Shown piece after piece: positions 36,421-46,139 of a DNA stretch of 64,000 nt (position 1 is the first letter of the stretch; each line of letters begins with the position of its first letter). The translations under genes and the position numbers were made by a program. Below the pieces are notes generated by a model, which was not told the DNA's origin, searched no databases, and saw only the letters and a program-made list of their open reading frames with translations. The DNA is taken from the NCBI GenBank assembly GCA_025200525.1, contig CM045768.1, forward strand, positions 44,735,022-44,799,021, written 5' to 3'. Source of the stretch: Camellia lanceoleosa (Eukaryota > Streptophyta > Magnoliopsida > Ericales > Theaceae).

Positions 36421-37208
36421 GGCGGGTTTCGGAGGAGAAATTGTTGAGTGCAGAATGGAACGACACAGGAATTATCTTTGGAGGAGCCCATGATCCGGCG
36501 AATACATCTTATCGATGTGGGCGGTCTGAAAAGGTGGGGCTGCGAGAAAGTTGAACTGCATGATTCGGGGCGGACTTGAACAAAGGCGGATGATCGACAA
36601 CGATGGAAGGACTTCGCCAACCTCCGGTTCTTCAACGACCAAGAATCGGGGATGCAACAATCAAGCTGGTTCGACTATGAGTCGGCGAGTTACGGATGGT
36701 TAGATGATCGGCCGACGTTGCGAAATTTCAATCGAGCAGAGCGGCGGCGAAGTATCGATGGTGGCGGAAGGGCGAGAGTCGAAATACACGTAGGGGGCGC
36801 CGGTGCTAAGAATTCGCTTCGAGGATTGGGGATTGTAAATCTAGGAATATTGACCAACCAAATTTGTATTGAGGCGGTTGGAACAACAACAAAGATTTGA
36901 AGATTCAGAGGATCGAAGGCAAAAGCCCATGTAGAATCGAGAGTCTTTGTGTGCACGAGCGAAAATGCTACGGGCATAAGGATTGAAGGTCTGCGAAACG
37001 ATCATACGAGAGCAGAACAGTGTCTGTCGGCCCAAGCAGGATGTGGTGGGAAAGGCGGCGACTTATGTCTTGCCCACCTGACGAAAGATTAGGCGGCCTT
37101 CGGCAGATGACACTTGGTACCTCGATGAGGTGAACCATATGACCCGAGGCGAGGCGGTATTTCAAGCCCACACCTCGACCAACTGAAGCATCTGGAGAGA
37201 CAAAGAAG

Positions 37209-38129
37209 TTGAGAAATAGAGAGAAACAAATTGAGGAAGAAGGCGTGTTGAGGCAGTTAAAGAAGATCTGTGAGACATCTCCATCTGGGAATTTGCTTAT
37301 GGCCAGGGTGCATAAATTTGTCTGCTCTGCTATGGACAAAGCTAAACTCTCTATCGATACTACACGAGAATATTTGGTTGAAATTTGGTTTTTAGGAGGA
37401 GGTTCCCCGACATTAACCTTTTCAGACAAAGAACTACCGCCTGAGGGCACAAATCATAACAAACCTCTCTATGTCTCCATGGAGTGTAGAGACAAGTGGA
37501 TACCGGTGGTACTTGTTGATACCAGGTCTGCCATTAATGTCTGCCCAGTCAGAACAGCATATGCAATCGGGTTGAAGCCTGCGGACTTCGTGCCGACTAC
37601 TCAGGTGATCAGAGCATACAATAATACTAGCAGAGAAGTGATGGGGACTGTCAAAATTCAGACTCAGGTTGGTCCGGGACAACACAACATCGAATTCCAT
37701 GTCTTGGACGTTCCCGCAACCTTCAACTTACTCTTGGGGCGGCCGTGGTTGCACCAAGTAAAGGTAGTCTCTTCCACTTTACATCAAATGTTGAAGTACC
37801 CTCACGGGAAGTGGGTGGCTATTGTCTTCGGAAATTCATCCATCCATCCGCCGCCGGAAGTGTCTACGCCAGTTTTGGAAATTGAGCACGGCACGGAGGA
37901 TGTGTTCTTGTCGGGGTTCACTTTGGCAGAGGCCCGGGTAGTGCAGAATATTATGGCTGTGAATGAAGGTGTGTACGTCAGTGCTCAATCCGTCTACCTC
38001 ATGAACAAGCTACAACATATCCCTGGGATGGGATTAGGAAGGAGCGGCGAGAAAGAATTATTGCGTTGGCGAAGTGCCACACAACCCGCATACCTTTGGA
38101 TTGGGTTATCGCCCAAAAGATTTGGGTGA
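37209..38129 (+). CDS. aspartic protease region of element D (active site altered)
   Basis: 306-residue open frame. The retropepsin core is recognisable: a PLYVSMECRDKWIPVVLVD lead-in, then INVCPVRTAYAIGL, a flap-like RAYNNTSREVMGTV stretch, and FNLLLGRPWLHQ ending the fold. Retropepsins cleave the Gag-Pol polyprotein and need Asp-Thr/Ser-Gly; here the triad reads D-T-R, so activity is probably lost. The frame continues through the linker with the glycine-rich GMGLGRSG motif (about 38025-38050) and then breaks. Pieces after 38129 (38130-38400) in other frames continue the linker toward RT. The first methionine may not be the real start, because this is normally part of a polyprotein. Confidence 0.8.
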   Translation: MRNREKQIEEEGVLRQLKKICETSPSGNLLMARVHKFVCSAMDKAKLSIDTTREYLVEIWFLGGGSPTLTFSDKELPPEGTNHNKPLYVSMECRDKWIPVVLVDTRSAINVCPVRTAYAIGLKPADFVPTTQVIRAYNNTSREVMGTVKIQTQVGPGQHNIEFHVLDVPATFNLLLGRPWLHQVKVVSSTLHQMLKYPHGKWVAIVFGNSSIHPPPEVSTPVLEIEHGTEDVFLSGFTLAEARVVQNIMAVNEGVYVSAQSVYLMNKLQHIPGMGLGRSGEKELLRWRSATQPAYLWIGLSPKRFG

Positions 38130-38658
38130 GAAAGGAAAAATGGCCGCGAGCAGGCGAAGCGGTAGGAAGCCTTTTGAGTTAATGCAGGCCCATCAGTACC
38201 ACGAGCAGACGCTTCGTCCGGAGGGAGGACTTTCCATTTGCGGCTTCGAGCCATGGCTAAACGCGGAGAAAAGCGTGTACCGAGCCGAGATCTTCTTCGA
38301 CTGCAACTATCAGGGATAGCGTTGCCTGAAGCGAGCAGACCCAACGGTAGAGTTTGAGCAGTGCAAAGCGGTAGATCTGAGGGCACAAAACTTGAAATGG
38401 GGGTAAGCGGTGGCATGTCTCCTCTCGATCCTCCGTCGGCCGAGAGTGCTTGGGGATAACCGTGGTTTCCATGATTGGGGATGGAGCAGTGTGGGCCTAC
38501 CGGTGACTATCTTGGATGCATCAATCGCACCCTCTCTCACTTGTCAATGAGGAGGATTTTTGTCCAGCCAGAGGTCAGTAGTGAGTCGAATCGATTCCAC
38601 CGAGTCTGTGAGTCGAATCGAGTTCAACTCGACCGAGTCTGATCTGGTACTCTGAGGG

Positions 38659-40016
38659 ATGTTAACCCGGATGCCTGATCTGTCTAGGTCGTCTTTTTCC
38701 TTTTCATTTGAGTCTGTTGTAAGTGAATCGGACGATTTGGATGTGCCTAATGAGAATGAACTATCTGTGGTTTTCGAGTATTTTTCTGTGCCCTTGATTT
38801 ATTGCATTAATTCAGACTTTCAAAATTTTGATGAAAACGACGAGGACGAAGTTCCTCCGGTTTTACAACGTTTAATTGAACAAGAGCAAGAGAGATTTGT
38901 TAAACCATTAATGGATGAAATCATTACCGTGAACATTGGTACTGCGGAGGACCCATGGTGGTCGAATCGGGTCCACGTTGTCTTCGGAGGAACGGCGCTT
39001 AGTCGCTTTATTAAAAGATTTCAAAGATGTTTTCGCGTGGTCCTCACGAAGACATGCCCGAATCGATCTGAGATTATCTGACATCGGATCCCCTTGACCC
39101 CGAGGCCCGACATCAGCGAAACTTCGGGAGGATCGCCGGATTGGGCTCTTAAGATTAAAGAAGAGGTCACCAAGCAAATCGACGCAGGCTTCCTGCTAGT
39201 ATCTGAATATCCGACTTGGTTGGCCAACATTGTTCCGGTGCCGAAGAAAGATGGCAGGATCCGGATGTGTGTGGACTTCGAGTTTGAGCGAGCTAGTCAG
39301 AAGGGCGACTTCCCTTACCGCATCGATGAGTTGGTAGATTTCACGGCGGGCATGCATTGCTCTCATTCATGGATGGCTTCTCGGTTACAACGGATAGTGA
39401 TGGCACGAAGGCGGAAAAAAGCGCATTCACCACCGTGGGGACATCTTTATTCTGAGGGTAATCGTTTGGGTTGAAGAACGCTGGGGCTACTTATCAACGA
39501 GCCGCGACCACAATACTACATGATATGATCCACAAAGAGGTTGAGGTGTATGTGGACGACATGATTGTCAAGTCCAAAGAAAGAGAGGGCCACTACACCG
39601 CCTTGCATAAGTTTTTCCAAAGGATCAGGGAATTCCAGTTGGGGCTAAACCCTCAGAAATATACATTTGGTGTTACAGCGGGAAAAATGCTGGGGTTTCT
39701 GATTACACAAAGAGGCATCGAGGTCGATCCTTCCAAAATCAAGGCCATCTTAGAAATGCCACCACCAAGGACTGAAAAGGAGGTGCGAAGCTTTCTGGGT
39801 AAAACGCAATTCATAAGACGGTTTATTTCAAAATTAACCTTCACTTGTGAACCACTCTTTGGCCTCTTGAAGAAAGGAAAGAAGTTCCAATGGGACGGCC
39901 GATGTCAAGCTGCATTTGAACAGATTAAAGAATATCTACAGAACCCACCCGTTTTATCGCCACCAGAACCGGGGAAACCGTTGATTTTGTATCTGTCGAT
40001 GTTGAAACTACAATGA
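38659..40016 (+). pseudogene. reverse transcriptase of element D, frameshifted
   Basis: RNA-dependent DNA polymerase region in three pieces. 38659-39081 is the acidic linker (DENDEDEVPPVLQRLIEQEQE). 39094-39474 has QIDAGFLLVSEYPTWLANIVPVPKKDGRIRMCVDF, then degraded sequence where the RDLN and second-motif regions should be. 39471-40016 has NAGATYQRA, the catalytic YVDDMIVKS (near 39549-39575), LNPQKYTFGV, GKMLGFLITQRGIEVDP and EVRSFLGK. The best-preserved part is the thumb and connection. At 39280-39480 several breaks lie where a CAG expected from the conserved motif reads CG. The cryptic splice junction known upstream of RT in Ogre elements was looked for at 38400-38660 but not placed. Confidence 0.82.
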
Positions 40017-40680
40017 AATTTGCATGCTTGCACAAGAATCGAGAAGATAAGGTGGAGAAAGCCATCTACTATTTGAGCAAAAGATCTTTGGAGTATGAGA
40101 CCCGATATACACCATTTGGAAAAGGCTTGCTTAGCTCTGGTATGGGCTACCAGGAAGCTGCGGCACTACCTGTTAGCTCACTTTGTAATGTTGGTTTCAC
40201 GACTTGATCCCATCAAATATCTCTTCGAGAAACCAGCGCATACGGGTAGGCTAGCTCGTTGGTTCTTTGTTGTTCTCGAATTTGATCTCACATCGTGACC
40301 GCAAGTTAGTGAAAGGAAGAAGCGATGGCGAGTTCCTTGCGACCACCGGTTGAGGAATGAAGCGATTGAGTACTGTTCCGGATGAATCAATTACGCATAT
40401 CGACGATGAAACTTGGGCGATGTACTTTGACAGGCGTCAAATCAACATGGGTATGGGATAGGAGTGTTCTTGATAACGGACAATTCCGTATCCCTCTAGC
40501 CTTCAAACTCGATTCAAAGTCTCGAACAATGAAGCGAGAATCTGGCGTGTATTCTTTGGTCTAAAGCGACCACAGAACTAGGGGCAAGACGATTGGACGT
40601 CATTGGGGATTCGAACCTTGTTGTGTCTCAAGCTAAAGAAAACTGGAAAGTGAAAGAGGAAAAGATGATGATGTATCACC
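40010..40680 (+). pseudogene. RNase H domain of element D, frameshifted
   Basis: Fragments in several frames match the RNase H that follows RT in Ty3/gypsy pol: EDKVEKAIYYLSKRSLEYETRYTP, then in another frame RHYLLAHFVMLVSRLDPIKYLFEKP (to 40298), TGRLARW, and the final GDSNLVVSQ with a catalytic Asp (from 40593). At least four frame changes lie between 40010 and 40590. Confidence 0.7.
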
Positions 40681-41849
40681 AAACCTTGGACTTGCTGACT
40701 CATCGGTTTGAGAAGCTAAGTTTTACTCATCTACTAAGAGAGAACAACAGGTTCGCAGATTCTTTAGCAACTCTATCATTTATGATAGACATCCCGTATG
40801 GAGTCCGAATGCGTCCGATCATCATTGACCAGAAATTTGCACCTGCCTATGAGTCGGTTGCAGCCATAGATGAAGTTCAAGACGAACACCCCTGGTATTA
40901 CAACATCTGGAACTTCTTGGAGAACGAAACATACCCGCCAGGGGTAAATGCCAAAGATAAGAGGGCAATCAGGAGAATGGCAGTTCAGTTCATCATCTGC
41001 GGAGATAAACTGTATAAATGGGGTCATCTGGGAATACATAAACTGTGCGTTGATGCCGAAGAGTCAAAGCGTCTGATGGAAGCCATCCACGGAGGAGAAT
41101 GTGGTGCACACATGAATGGGGTAATGTTGGCACGGAAGATTCTCAGACAGGGTTATTACTGGTCCACCATGGAGGAGGATTGTATTAGTTTCGTCCGGCG
41201 ATGTCACAAGTGTCAAATTCATGCAAATCGGATGAACATCCCGCCGTCAAAGCTGTACAACATGACTTCGCCATGGCCGTTTTCTGTCTGGGGAATTGAT
41301 GTAATTGGAGCTGTCACGCCAAAGGGGTCGAATGAGCATGAGTTCATCTTGGTAGCGATAGATTATTTCACAAAGTGGGTCGAGGCCCAATCTTATGCGG
41401 TGTTGAAGGCTTCGCATGTAGCAAAATTCATTAGAAATAACATCATCTGTCGCTACGGGGTCCCAAATGAAATCGTTTCAAACAATGGTTCCCACTTCAA
41501 GAAGGAGGTGATTGATTTGTTGGAGAAATACAATGTGACTTTTCATAAGTCATCTACCTACCGGCCGCAAACTAATGGAGCAGTTGAGGCCGCCAACAAG
41601 AATATCAAGCGCATACTACAGAAGATGGTGGAAACCTACCGGGACTGGCCAGATAAGCTGCCGTTTGCTCTGTGGGGCTACAGGACTTCAATCAGAACTT
41701 CTACTGGGGCAACCCCATACTCATTGGTTTATGGGATGGAGGCCGTTCTACCTATTGAGATTGAGGTCCCGTCATTACGAGTATTGGCCGAGTGCCAGAT
41801 AGTCAAGCAGATTAGCGTGAGCGGTCGAGGAACTCATGCTTTTCGATGA
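40593..41849 (+). CDS. integrase of element D (plus end of RNase H); catalytic Asp2 is Asn
   Basis: 418-residue open frame, the longest intact pol piece. It starts in the RNase H C-terminus, then has an HHCC zinc-binding module (IHGGECGAH ... CHKC) and the rve catalytic core: first Asp in VWGIDVIG, YFTKWVEA, YGVPNEIVSNNGSHF, YRPQTNGAVEAANKNIK with the catalytic Glu, and ALWGYRTS...TPYSLVYGMEAVLP. Integrase joins element cDNA to host DNA and needs D-D-E. The second position is normally VSDNG/VTDNG and here reads VSNNG, which should abolish strand transfer. The C-terminal domain continues in other frames to about 42131 (LKALYHVQSYQRKIAWAFNKKVK, then PRGKFRPNLTGPYIIKS, NMDKLKKYYP), so a full-length integrase is not encoded. 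Confidence 0.88.
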   Translation: MDVIGDSNLVVSQAKENWKVKEEKMMMYHQTLDLLTHRFEKLSFTHLLRENNRFADSLATLSFMIDIPYGVRMRPIIIDQKFAPAYESVAAIDEVQDEHPWYYNIWNFLENETYPPGVNAKDKRAIRRMAVQFIICGDKLYKWGHLGIHKLCVDAEESKRLMEAIHGGECGAHMNGVMLARKILRQGYYWSTMEEDCISFVRRCHKCQIHANRMNIPPSKLYNMTSPWPFSVWGIDVIGAVTPKGSNEHEFILVAIDYFTKWVEAQSYAVLKASHVAKFIRNNIICRYGVPNEIVSNNGSHFKKEVIDLLEKYNVTFHKSSTYRPQTNGAVEAANKNIKRILQKMVETYRDWPDKLPFALWGYRTSIRTSTGATPYSLVYGMEAVLPIEIEVPSLRVLAECQIVKQISVSGRGTHAFR

Positions 41850-42131
41850 AAGAAGGTTGAAAGCACTGTACCACGTCCAAAGTTATCAACGCAAAATTGC
41901 CTGGGCTTTTAACAAGAAGGTTAAGTCTAGGAATTTGAAAGAATGAGATTTGGTACTCAAAGACAACCGAGCTCCCATCCACGACCCAAGGGGCAAGTTC
42001 AGACCTAATTTGACTGGTCCCTACATTATCAAGTCAATCAGTCGGTGGAGTACGTGGTTACGATGGATCTAGATGGCTTAGAGTTTTTCCCAACCGATCA
42101 ACATGGACAAGTTGAAGAAATACTACCCTGA

Positions 42132-43132
42132 GAGGCTCGCTGGGCGAAAACCGAAAAGGCGACCTAGGCAAAATTGAGCATAGAAAATTTGAAATTATAA
42201 AAGCGAGCTCGCAGGTTGAAAACCCGCATAAAGGCGGCCTTGGCAAAAATTAGAGTGCAAAAGGAGTAAAAATACCGGCGAACCTAAGCTGAACTACGTG
42301 AGGCTTGATTCCCATCTTTGGGATCGTGGCGACTTCATCCTGAAGTTCAGCCACAATCTTTTCCCCGATCAACTTTGTCCATTTGATCATCTCAGTCATC
42401 TCTATTCATCAGCATTTATCGTGATCTCCGGTACAGTGCTATTCAGACTAGGGGCAACTTTCCGTTGCCATGAATTACCGAGGCACTATTCAGACTAGGG
42501 GCAACTTTCCAGTTGCTAGGATCCGGGGTTGTGCATCTCAGTGACAGATCTTAGGCGTGTCCAGTTCTGATCCGTATCGAAAATAGTTTTGAAAAGTTTT
42601 AATAAAAGTTGACTGTGTTCAAATTAATCTTTTCACAACTAAGACCATTTCTGGACCAAAGCGGAAAGTTTTCAGTACCACAACCTTCAATTTTGTTGAT
42701 TTCAAAACAGAGTTCTCTTGCTCTTACATACAATTGAAGTTGCTTTTCATTACACTCATAACGAAAACTTGAAAGTACTAATAAAGCAATAAATCTGGGG
42801 CATAGTCAAGTCAGGTGTCCCTGCGCCCCATTTCAGAGCTGGTTGAAGCCTCCGATGCCAACCTAGGCCCAACTTGTGCTTCTTCGTTGAGCCAATCCCA
42901 GCACTCGTCAGACAAAGTGCAACTAAAAGTGGGAGCAGGAGCCATGAGTTCTCTAATTCTCCACGCTGCGGCTTGAGCTAAATTGTCGCCTCGAGCAGGA
43001 ATGTGGCGGATACTCTGCCCCTCTAGTGGGCAAGTCGATCATGGCCAAACGCGCGAGAATACGGAATGGGAAATAAAATCTGTGATGAGTCAAGGTGATC
43101 AATCGAATCGACCTGCGAGACATCTTTGTAGC
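42132..43132 (+). other. spacer between pol and the antisense gene of element D
   Basis: No ORF recognised. A short direct repeat of CTATTCAGACTAGGGGCAAC (at about 42440 and 42488) is present. Confidence 0.5.
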
Positions 43133-44086
43133 TCATTCTTGGGAGATTGAGCTAAGGGCAGCGCCAAGCAATGCGATCTGCTGACAAGTTGCACATCTAT
43201 TCAAACCACCATCCCTCATCAAGGGAGTCGACCAAGCGTTGTCGAAAGAAGTAGCATGATTTGAATAAGCAGGGCAAGAGTCCACAACTTGCAATTTATC
43301 CATCAACCATACCTGGGGAGGGATGAAAAATGAGAGAATAAAGAATAGAGAGATGTACGATGAGAGAAAAGTAAAGGGGGTTTTGTGAGAAAAACCGAGC
43401 CTGAGGGCCGAGTGATGTGAGCAAATACATATGTGAGCTTGGGTGGGAAATATTACTTGCAGCAGTAGTGGACTCCCTGCGAACCTGGTTGTCTCTCGGC
43501 AGTAGAAAGCATCCAAGCCCATCAGTGTCTCAGCCAAGGTCATGGCAATGCAACTCTTTCCTTCTTTCAAGCCTTGGGCCACTTCAATCAGACGGACGCT
43601 GGATCCTCCAAAGCTTGAGGCAAACAGAAAATGAGATAACATGCATAAGCAGAGGGCGTGTCGCCGGAAGCCTTGCCAATGATGGTCGCTGCGGTCACCA
43701 GCATCGGAGAACTGGTAAATCAGGCTTGGGATATCCAACATTCCACTACAAATCAGAGATCGAGCATCATGTGCGTTGAGTCCGCACATCCGCCCTAAGG
43801 TTTGGGCATAGCCAAAGTTGAGTTGGGGCAAGATTTCCTCACCTTGCTCGGATTCTATCAAAACTTGAAAATCTTCAAAAGTGGGACATACCTCTTGCCC
43901 TCCGAAGCTAAAGACGTGCGTCATTGGATTCCAAAACCTCACCGCGGCATAGAGGAAAGGAAGGTGCAGTGGAGTCCGGCTCAACGTAAACAGTGCATTC
44001 AAGCCGAAACCCCGGAAGTTCAACTTCTCCGAGCCATCTAAAGAAGAGAACCAAGATGTGAGATTTTCTACGAGAAATGCCTCCAT
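43133..44086 (-). CDS. antisense ORF of element D: plant-mobile-domain-like protein with one intron
   Basis: 317 residues if unspliced. A 144-nt segment (plus 43313-43456) has intron features: donor CAA|GTAATA, a pyrimidine-rich 3' end TCATCCCTCCCCAG and low-complexity translation. Splicing joins SPLLLQ to VWLMDKLQVV in phase 0 and gives 269 residues; because it is 48 codons without a stop, read-through also stays open. The N-terminal part (about residues 20-120) shows the pattern of plant mobile / aminotransferase-like domains: LPFLYAAVRFWNPMTHVFSF ... CPTFEDFQVLI. These domains occur in host genes (MAIL/MAIN) and in antisense ORFs of some Tat-lineage retrotransposons. It reads opposite to pol, between integrase and 3' LTR, with its own TATA box. 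The role in the element is unknown. The assignment is by motif only. Confidence 0.75.
   Translation of the reverse strand: MEAFLVENLTSWFSSLDGSEKLNFRGFGLNALFTLSRTPLHLPFLYAAVRFWNPMTHVFSFGGQEVCPTFEDFQVLIESEQGEEILPQLNFGYAQTLGRMCGLNAHDARSLICSGMLDIPSLIYQFSDAGDRSDHHWQGFRRHALCLCMLSHFLFASSFGGSSVRLIEVAQGLKEGKSCIAMTLAETLMGLDAFYCRETTRFAGSPLLLQVIFPTQAHICICSHHSALRLGFSHKTPFTFLSSYISLFFILSFFIPPQVWLMDKLQVVDSCPAYSNHATSFDNAWSTPLMRDGGLNRCATCQQIALLGAALSSISQE
43313..43456 (-). other. predicted intron of the antisense gene
   Basis: GT...AG on the minus strand, 144 nt, T/C-rich near its 3' end. It is divisible by three and stop-free, so both spliced and retained forms are translatable. Confidence 0.65.
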
Positions 44087-44130
44087 TTTTGTGCAAAACA
44101 GTGATGAAATGAATGAATCCCGAAGTTGGA

Positions 44131-44140
44131 GCTTTTATAG
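44131..44140 (-). promoter_or_regulatory. TATA box of the antisense gene
   Basis: CTATAAAAGC on the minus strand, about 45 nt upstream of the ATG at 44086. GGCCGG-rich sequence lies upstream (44200-44310), resembling the U3 of this element. Confidence 0.65.
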
Positions 44141-44439
44141 AGGGTGAAACACTATTCGGAGACGCGTGGCAAAATTTGGTGGGCTGGCGAGCAAAGTGGC
44201 GGCCGGCCACCTTTCTCGAGCAGCCATTTCCTTTTCAAAAAGCGGCGTGACCTCCTCTTCCCAACAAAACTGGCCGGCCGGCTCCAAGAGGTGGCCGGCC
44301 ATGCTCCAATGTATGCCTTTGGTCCTGTTTTGCCCTCCAGAGGAAAGTTCCAGGCATTTCCAAGCATCGGGGATGTCGAAGGCCTCCGTTTTCTCTCAGT
44401 TTCGGATGCGTTCCATCACCCAGATCGTCTAAAGTACGC

Positions 44440-44660
44440 TTTGTTTTGCTTATCGAGTTGTCATTTTGTTTATCGAGTTGTAAGTTTGTTGAGCTGTCGT
44501 ATTTTATGTTTCGAGTTGTTACTCTTTGTTTACGCAATTTTGTTAAGTCTTATTTATCGAGTCGTTAACATTGTTGTACTTTGCTTATCGAGTTGTAAAT
44601 TTGCTTGCTAAGATTCTGTTGTTTCTTAGTGAGTCGAGTTGTTTGATTTGTTGCGTCGGT
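44440..44660. repeat. degenerate TATCGAGTTGT repeats
   Basis: At least six variants of TTATCGAGTTGTNANTTTG in a T-rich stretch upstream of the antisense gene. Not coding. Confidence 0.5.
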
Positions 44661-44902
44661 TCATTACCTGACCCGGTAAATACACAAGGCACATTTCCAT
44701 TCAATTTCTTTTTTGTGTGCAAAATAATTCGATGCGATGCGATGCTAAGAGTTTCAAATACAACATCTTTTCAAAAGCTGTTTCATTCCATCATGTTTTA
44801 CAGCAAAATAAAGGTACAAGTTTTACAGAAAATAAAACTGCCTAACAATGTGCAAAGTGCTAAAAAATACTAGCAAAAAGTAAATTAAAGCAAGAAATAG
44901 CA

Positions 44903-45271
44903 TCAATGCCCTCGGGAGCGGCAATGAGGAGCCCCCCTCATCCTCTTCTGTGGAATAACCTCTGCACCGTCATTATCATCCGGGTCGGAGCTGTCATCCT
45001 CAGGATCTCCCTCAGCCTCGCCTCCACTCCCGGAGCCAAGACCGGAGTCCCCCTCCTCAACAGATATCTCTGACTGACGGTCTGTGGCCTCCTTCTCCTC
45101 CTCATCGGGCTCCGCCTCTATAACATGTGCCCTGCGCCTGTGAGAGGACCCTCCCCGAGCTCCTCGGAAAGGCCTGGATGGCCTAGCTCCCTGAAAAGGC
45201 CTGGATGGCCTAGCTCCTCGAAAAGGCCCAGATGGCCCAGCACCTCGAAAAGATCCAGACGACCGACCTCC
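44903..45271 (-). other. second antisense open frame with 9-residue repeats and an acidic tail
   Basis: On the minus strand, 122 codons are open from 45271 to TGA at 44903. The first third is a 27-bp tandem repeat giving units like GARPSRPFR. It is followed by SSHRRRAH, and then an acidic tail (EAEPDEEEKEATD ... DPEDDSSDPDDNDGAE) ending QKRMRG...SRGH. There is no ATG; the upstream in-frame TAG lies within TTCTTAG|G, which could be a splice acceptor. It lies 5' of the mobile-domain gene on the same strand and ends before it, so it is a separate exon or frame. It could be a coding remnant or an accident of repeats. Confidence 0.4.
45160..45270. repeat. 27-bp tandem repeat
   Basis: About four units of CCTGGATGGCCTAGCTCC plus a CGAAAAGG-type end, diverging toward 45270. 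Confidence 0.75.
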
Positions 45272-45394
45272 CTAAGAAGGACCGGGTGGCCCGGCCCGTG
45301 GCGGAGCATATACAGGAGGCATTGGAAAATGAAGAGTTCAATACATCAGTTCAAATATGAAAATCAGATGCAAGTACAGTATGTGAGTGGGCTG

Positions 45395-46135
45395 TGTGTT
45401 CAGAAAATCCGAGTTAGGTCTGCGTGTTCTACTCTCAATCAGTGTGTGCTGCGTGTTCACCTTCAATTTGGGCTGTGTGTTCAGAAAATCCGAGTTAGGG
45501 CTGCGTGTTCTATTCTCAATCAGCGTGTGCCGTGTGTTCACCTCAATAACGAGCTGTGTGTTCGACAATAAGGTATGGGCTGTGTGTTCATCTCAAGTGT
45601 TTGGGCTGTGTGTTCAGAAAATTAGTGTTTGGGCTGTGTGTTCAGAAAATCCGAGTTAGGGCTGCGTGTTCTATTCTCAATCAGTGTGTGTCGTGTGTTC
45701 ACCTCAACAACGAGCTGTGTGTTCGACATTAAGGTATGGGTTGTGTGTTCATCTCAAGTGTTTGGGCTGTGTGTTCAGAAAATTAGTGTTTGGGCTGCGT
45801 GTTCAACTCTCAATCAGTATGTGCTGCGTGTTCAACCCTCAATCAGTATGTGCTGCGTGTTCTATTCTCAATCAGTGTGTGCTGTGTGTTCACCTTCAAT
45901 TGGGCTGTGTGTTCATCTCAAATGTTTAGGCTGCGTGTTCAACTTTTAATCAGTGTGTGCCGTGTGTTCACCTTCAATTGGGCTGTGTGTTCATCTTAAA
46001 TGTCTGGGCTGCGTGTTCAACTTTCAATCAGTGTGTGCCGTGTGTTCACCTTCAATTAGGCTGTGTGTTCAGAAAATCAGTGTTTGGGCTATGTGTTCAA
46101 CTCTCAATTAGTGTGTGCCGTGTGTTCACCTCCTG
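45395..46135 (+). repeat. minisatellite in the 3' untranslated part of element D
   Basis: About 740 bp built from short related units (GGGCTGTGTGTTCA, followed variously by GAAAATCCGAGTTA, ACTCTCAATCAGTGTGTG or CCTTCAATTG). Higher-order blocks of roughly 70-170 bp repeat; 45480-45590 and 45655-45770 are nearly the same. Six-frame open stretches here follow from repeat length and are not genes. Confidence 0.9.
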
Positions 46136-46139
46136 CATT

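Noticed and set aside
45125..45999. Several plus-strand frames encoding Cys/Val-rich repeats
   Set aside because: Translations of the minisatellite units in three frames; no start context or domain.
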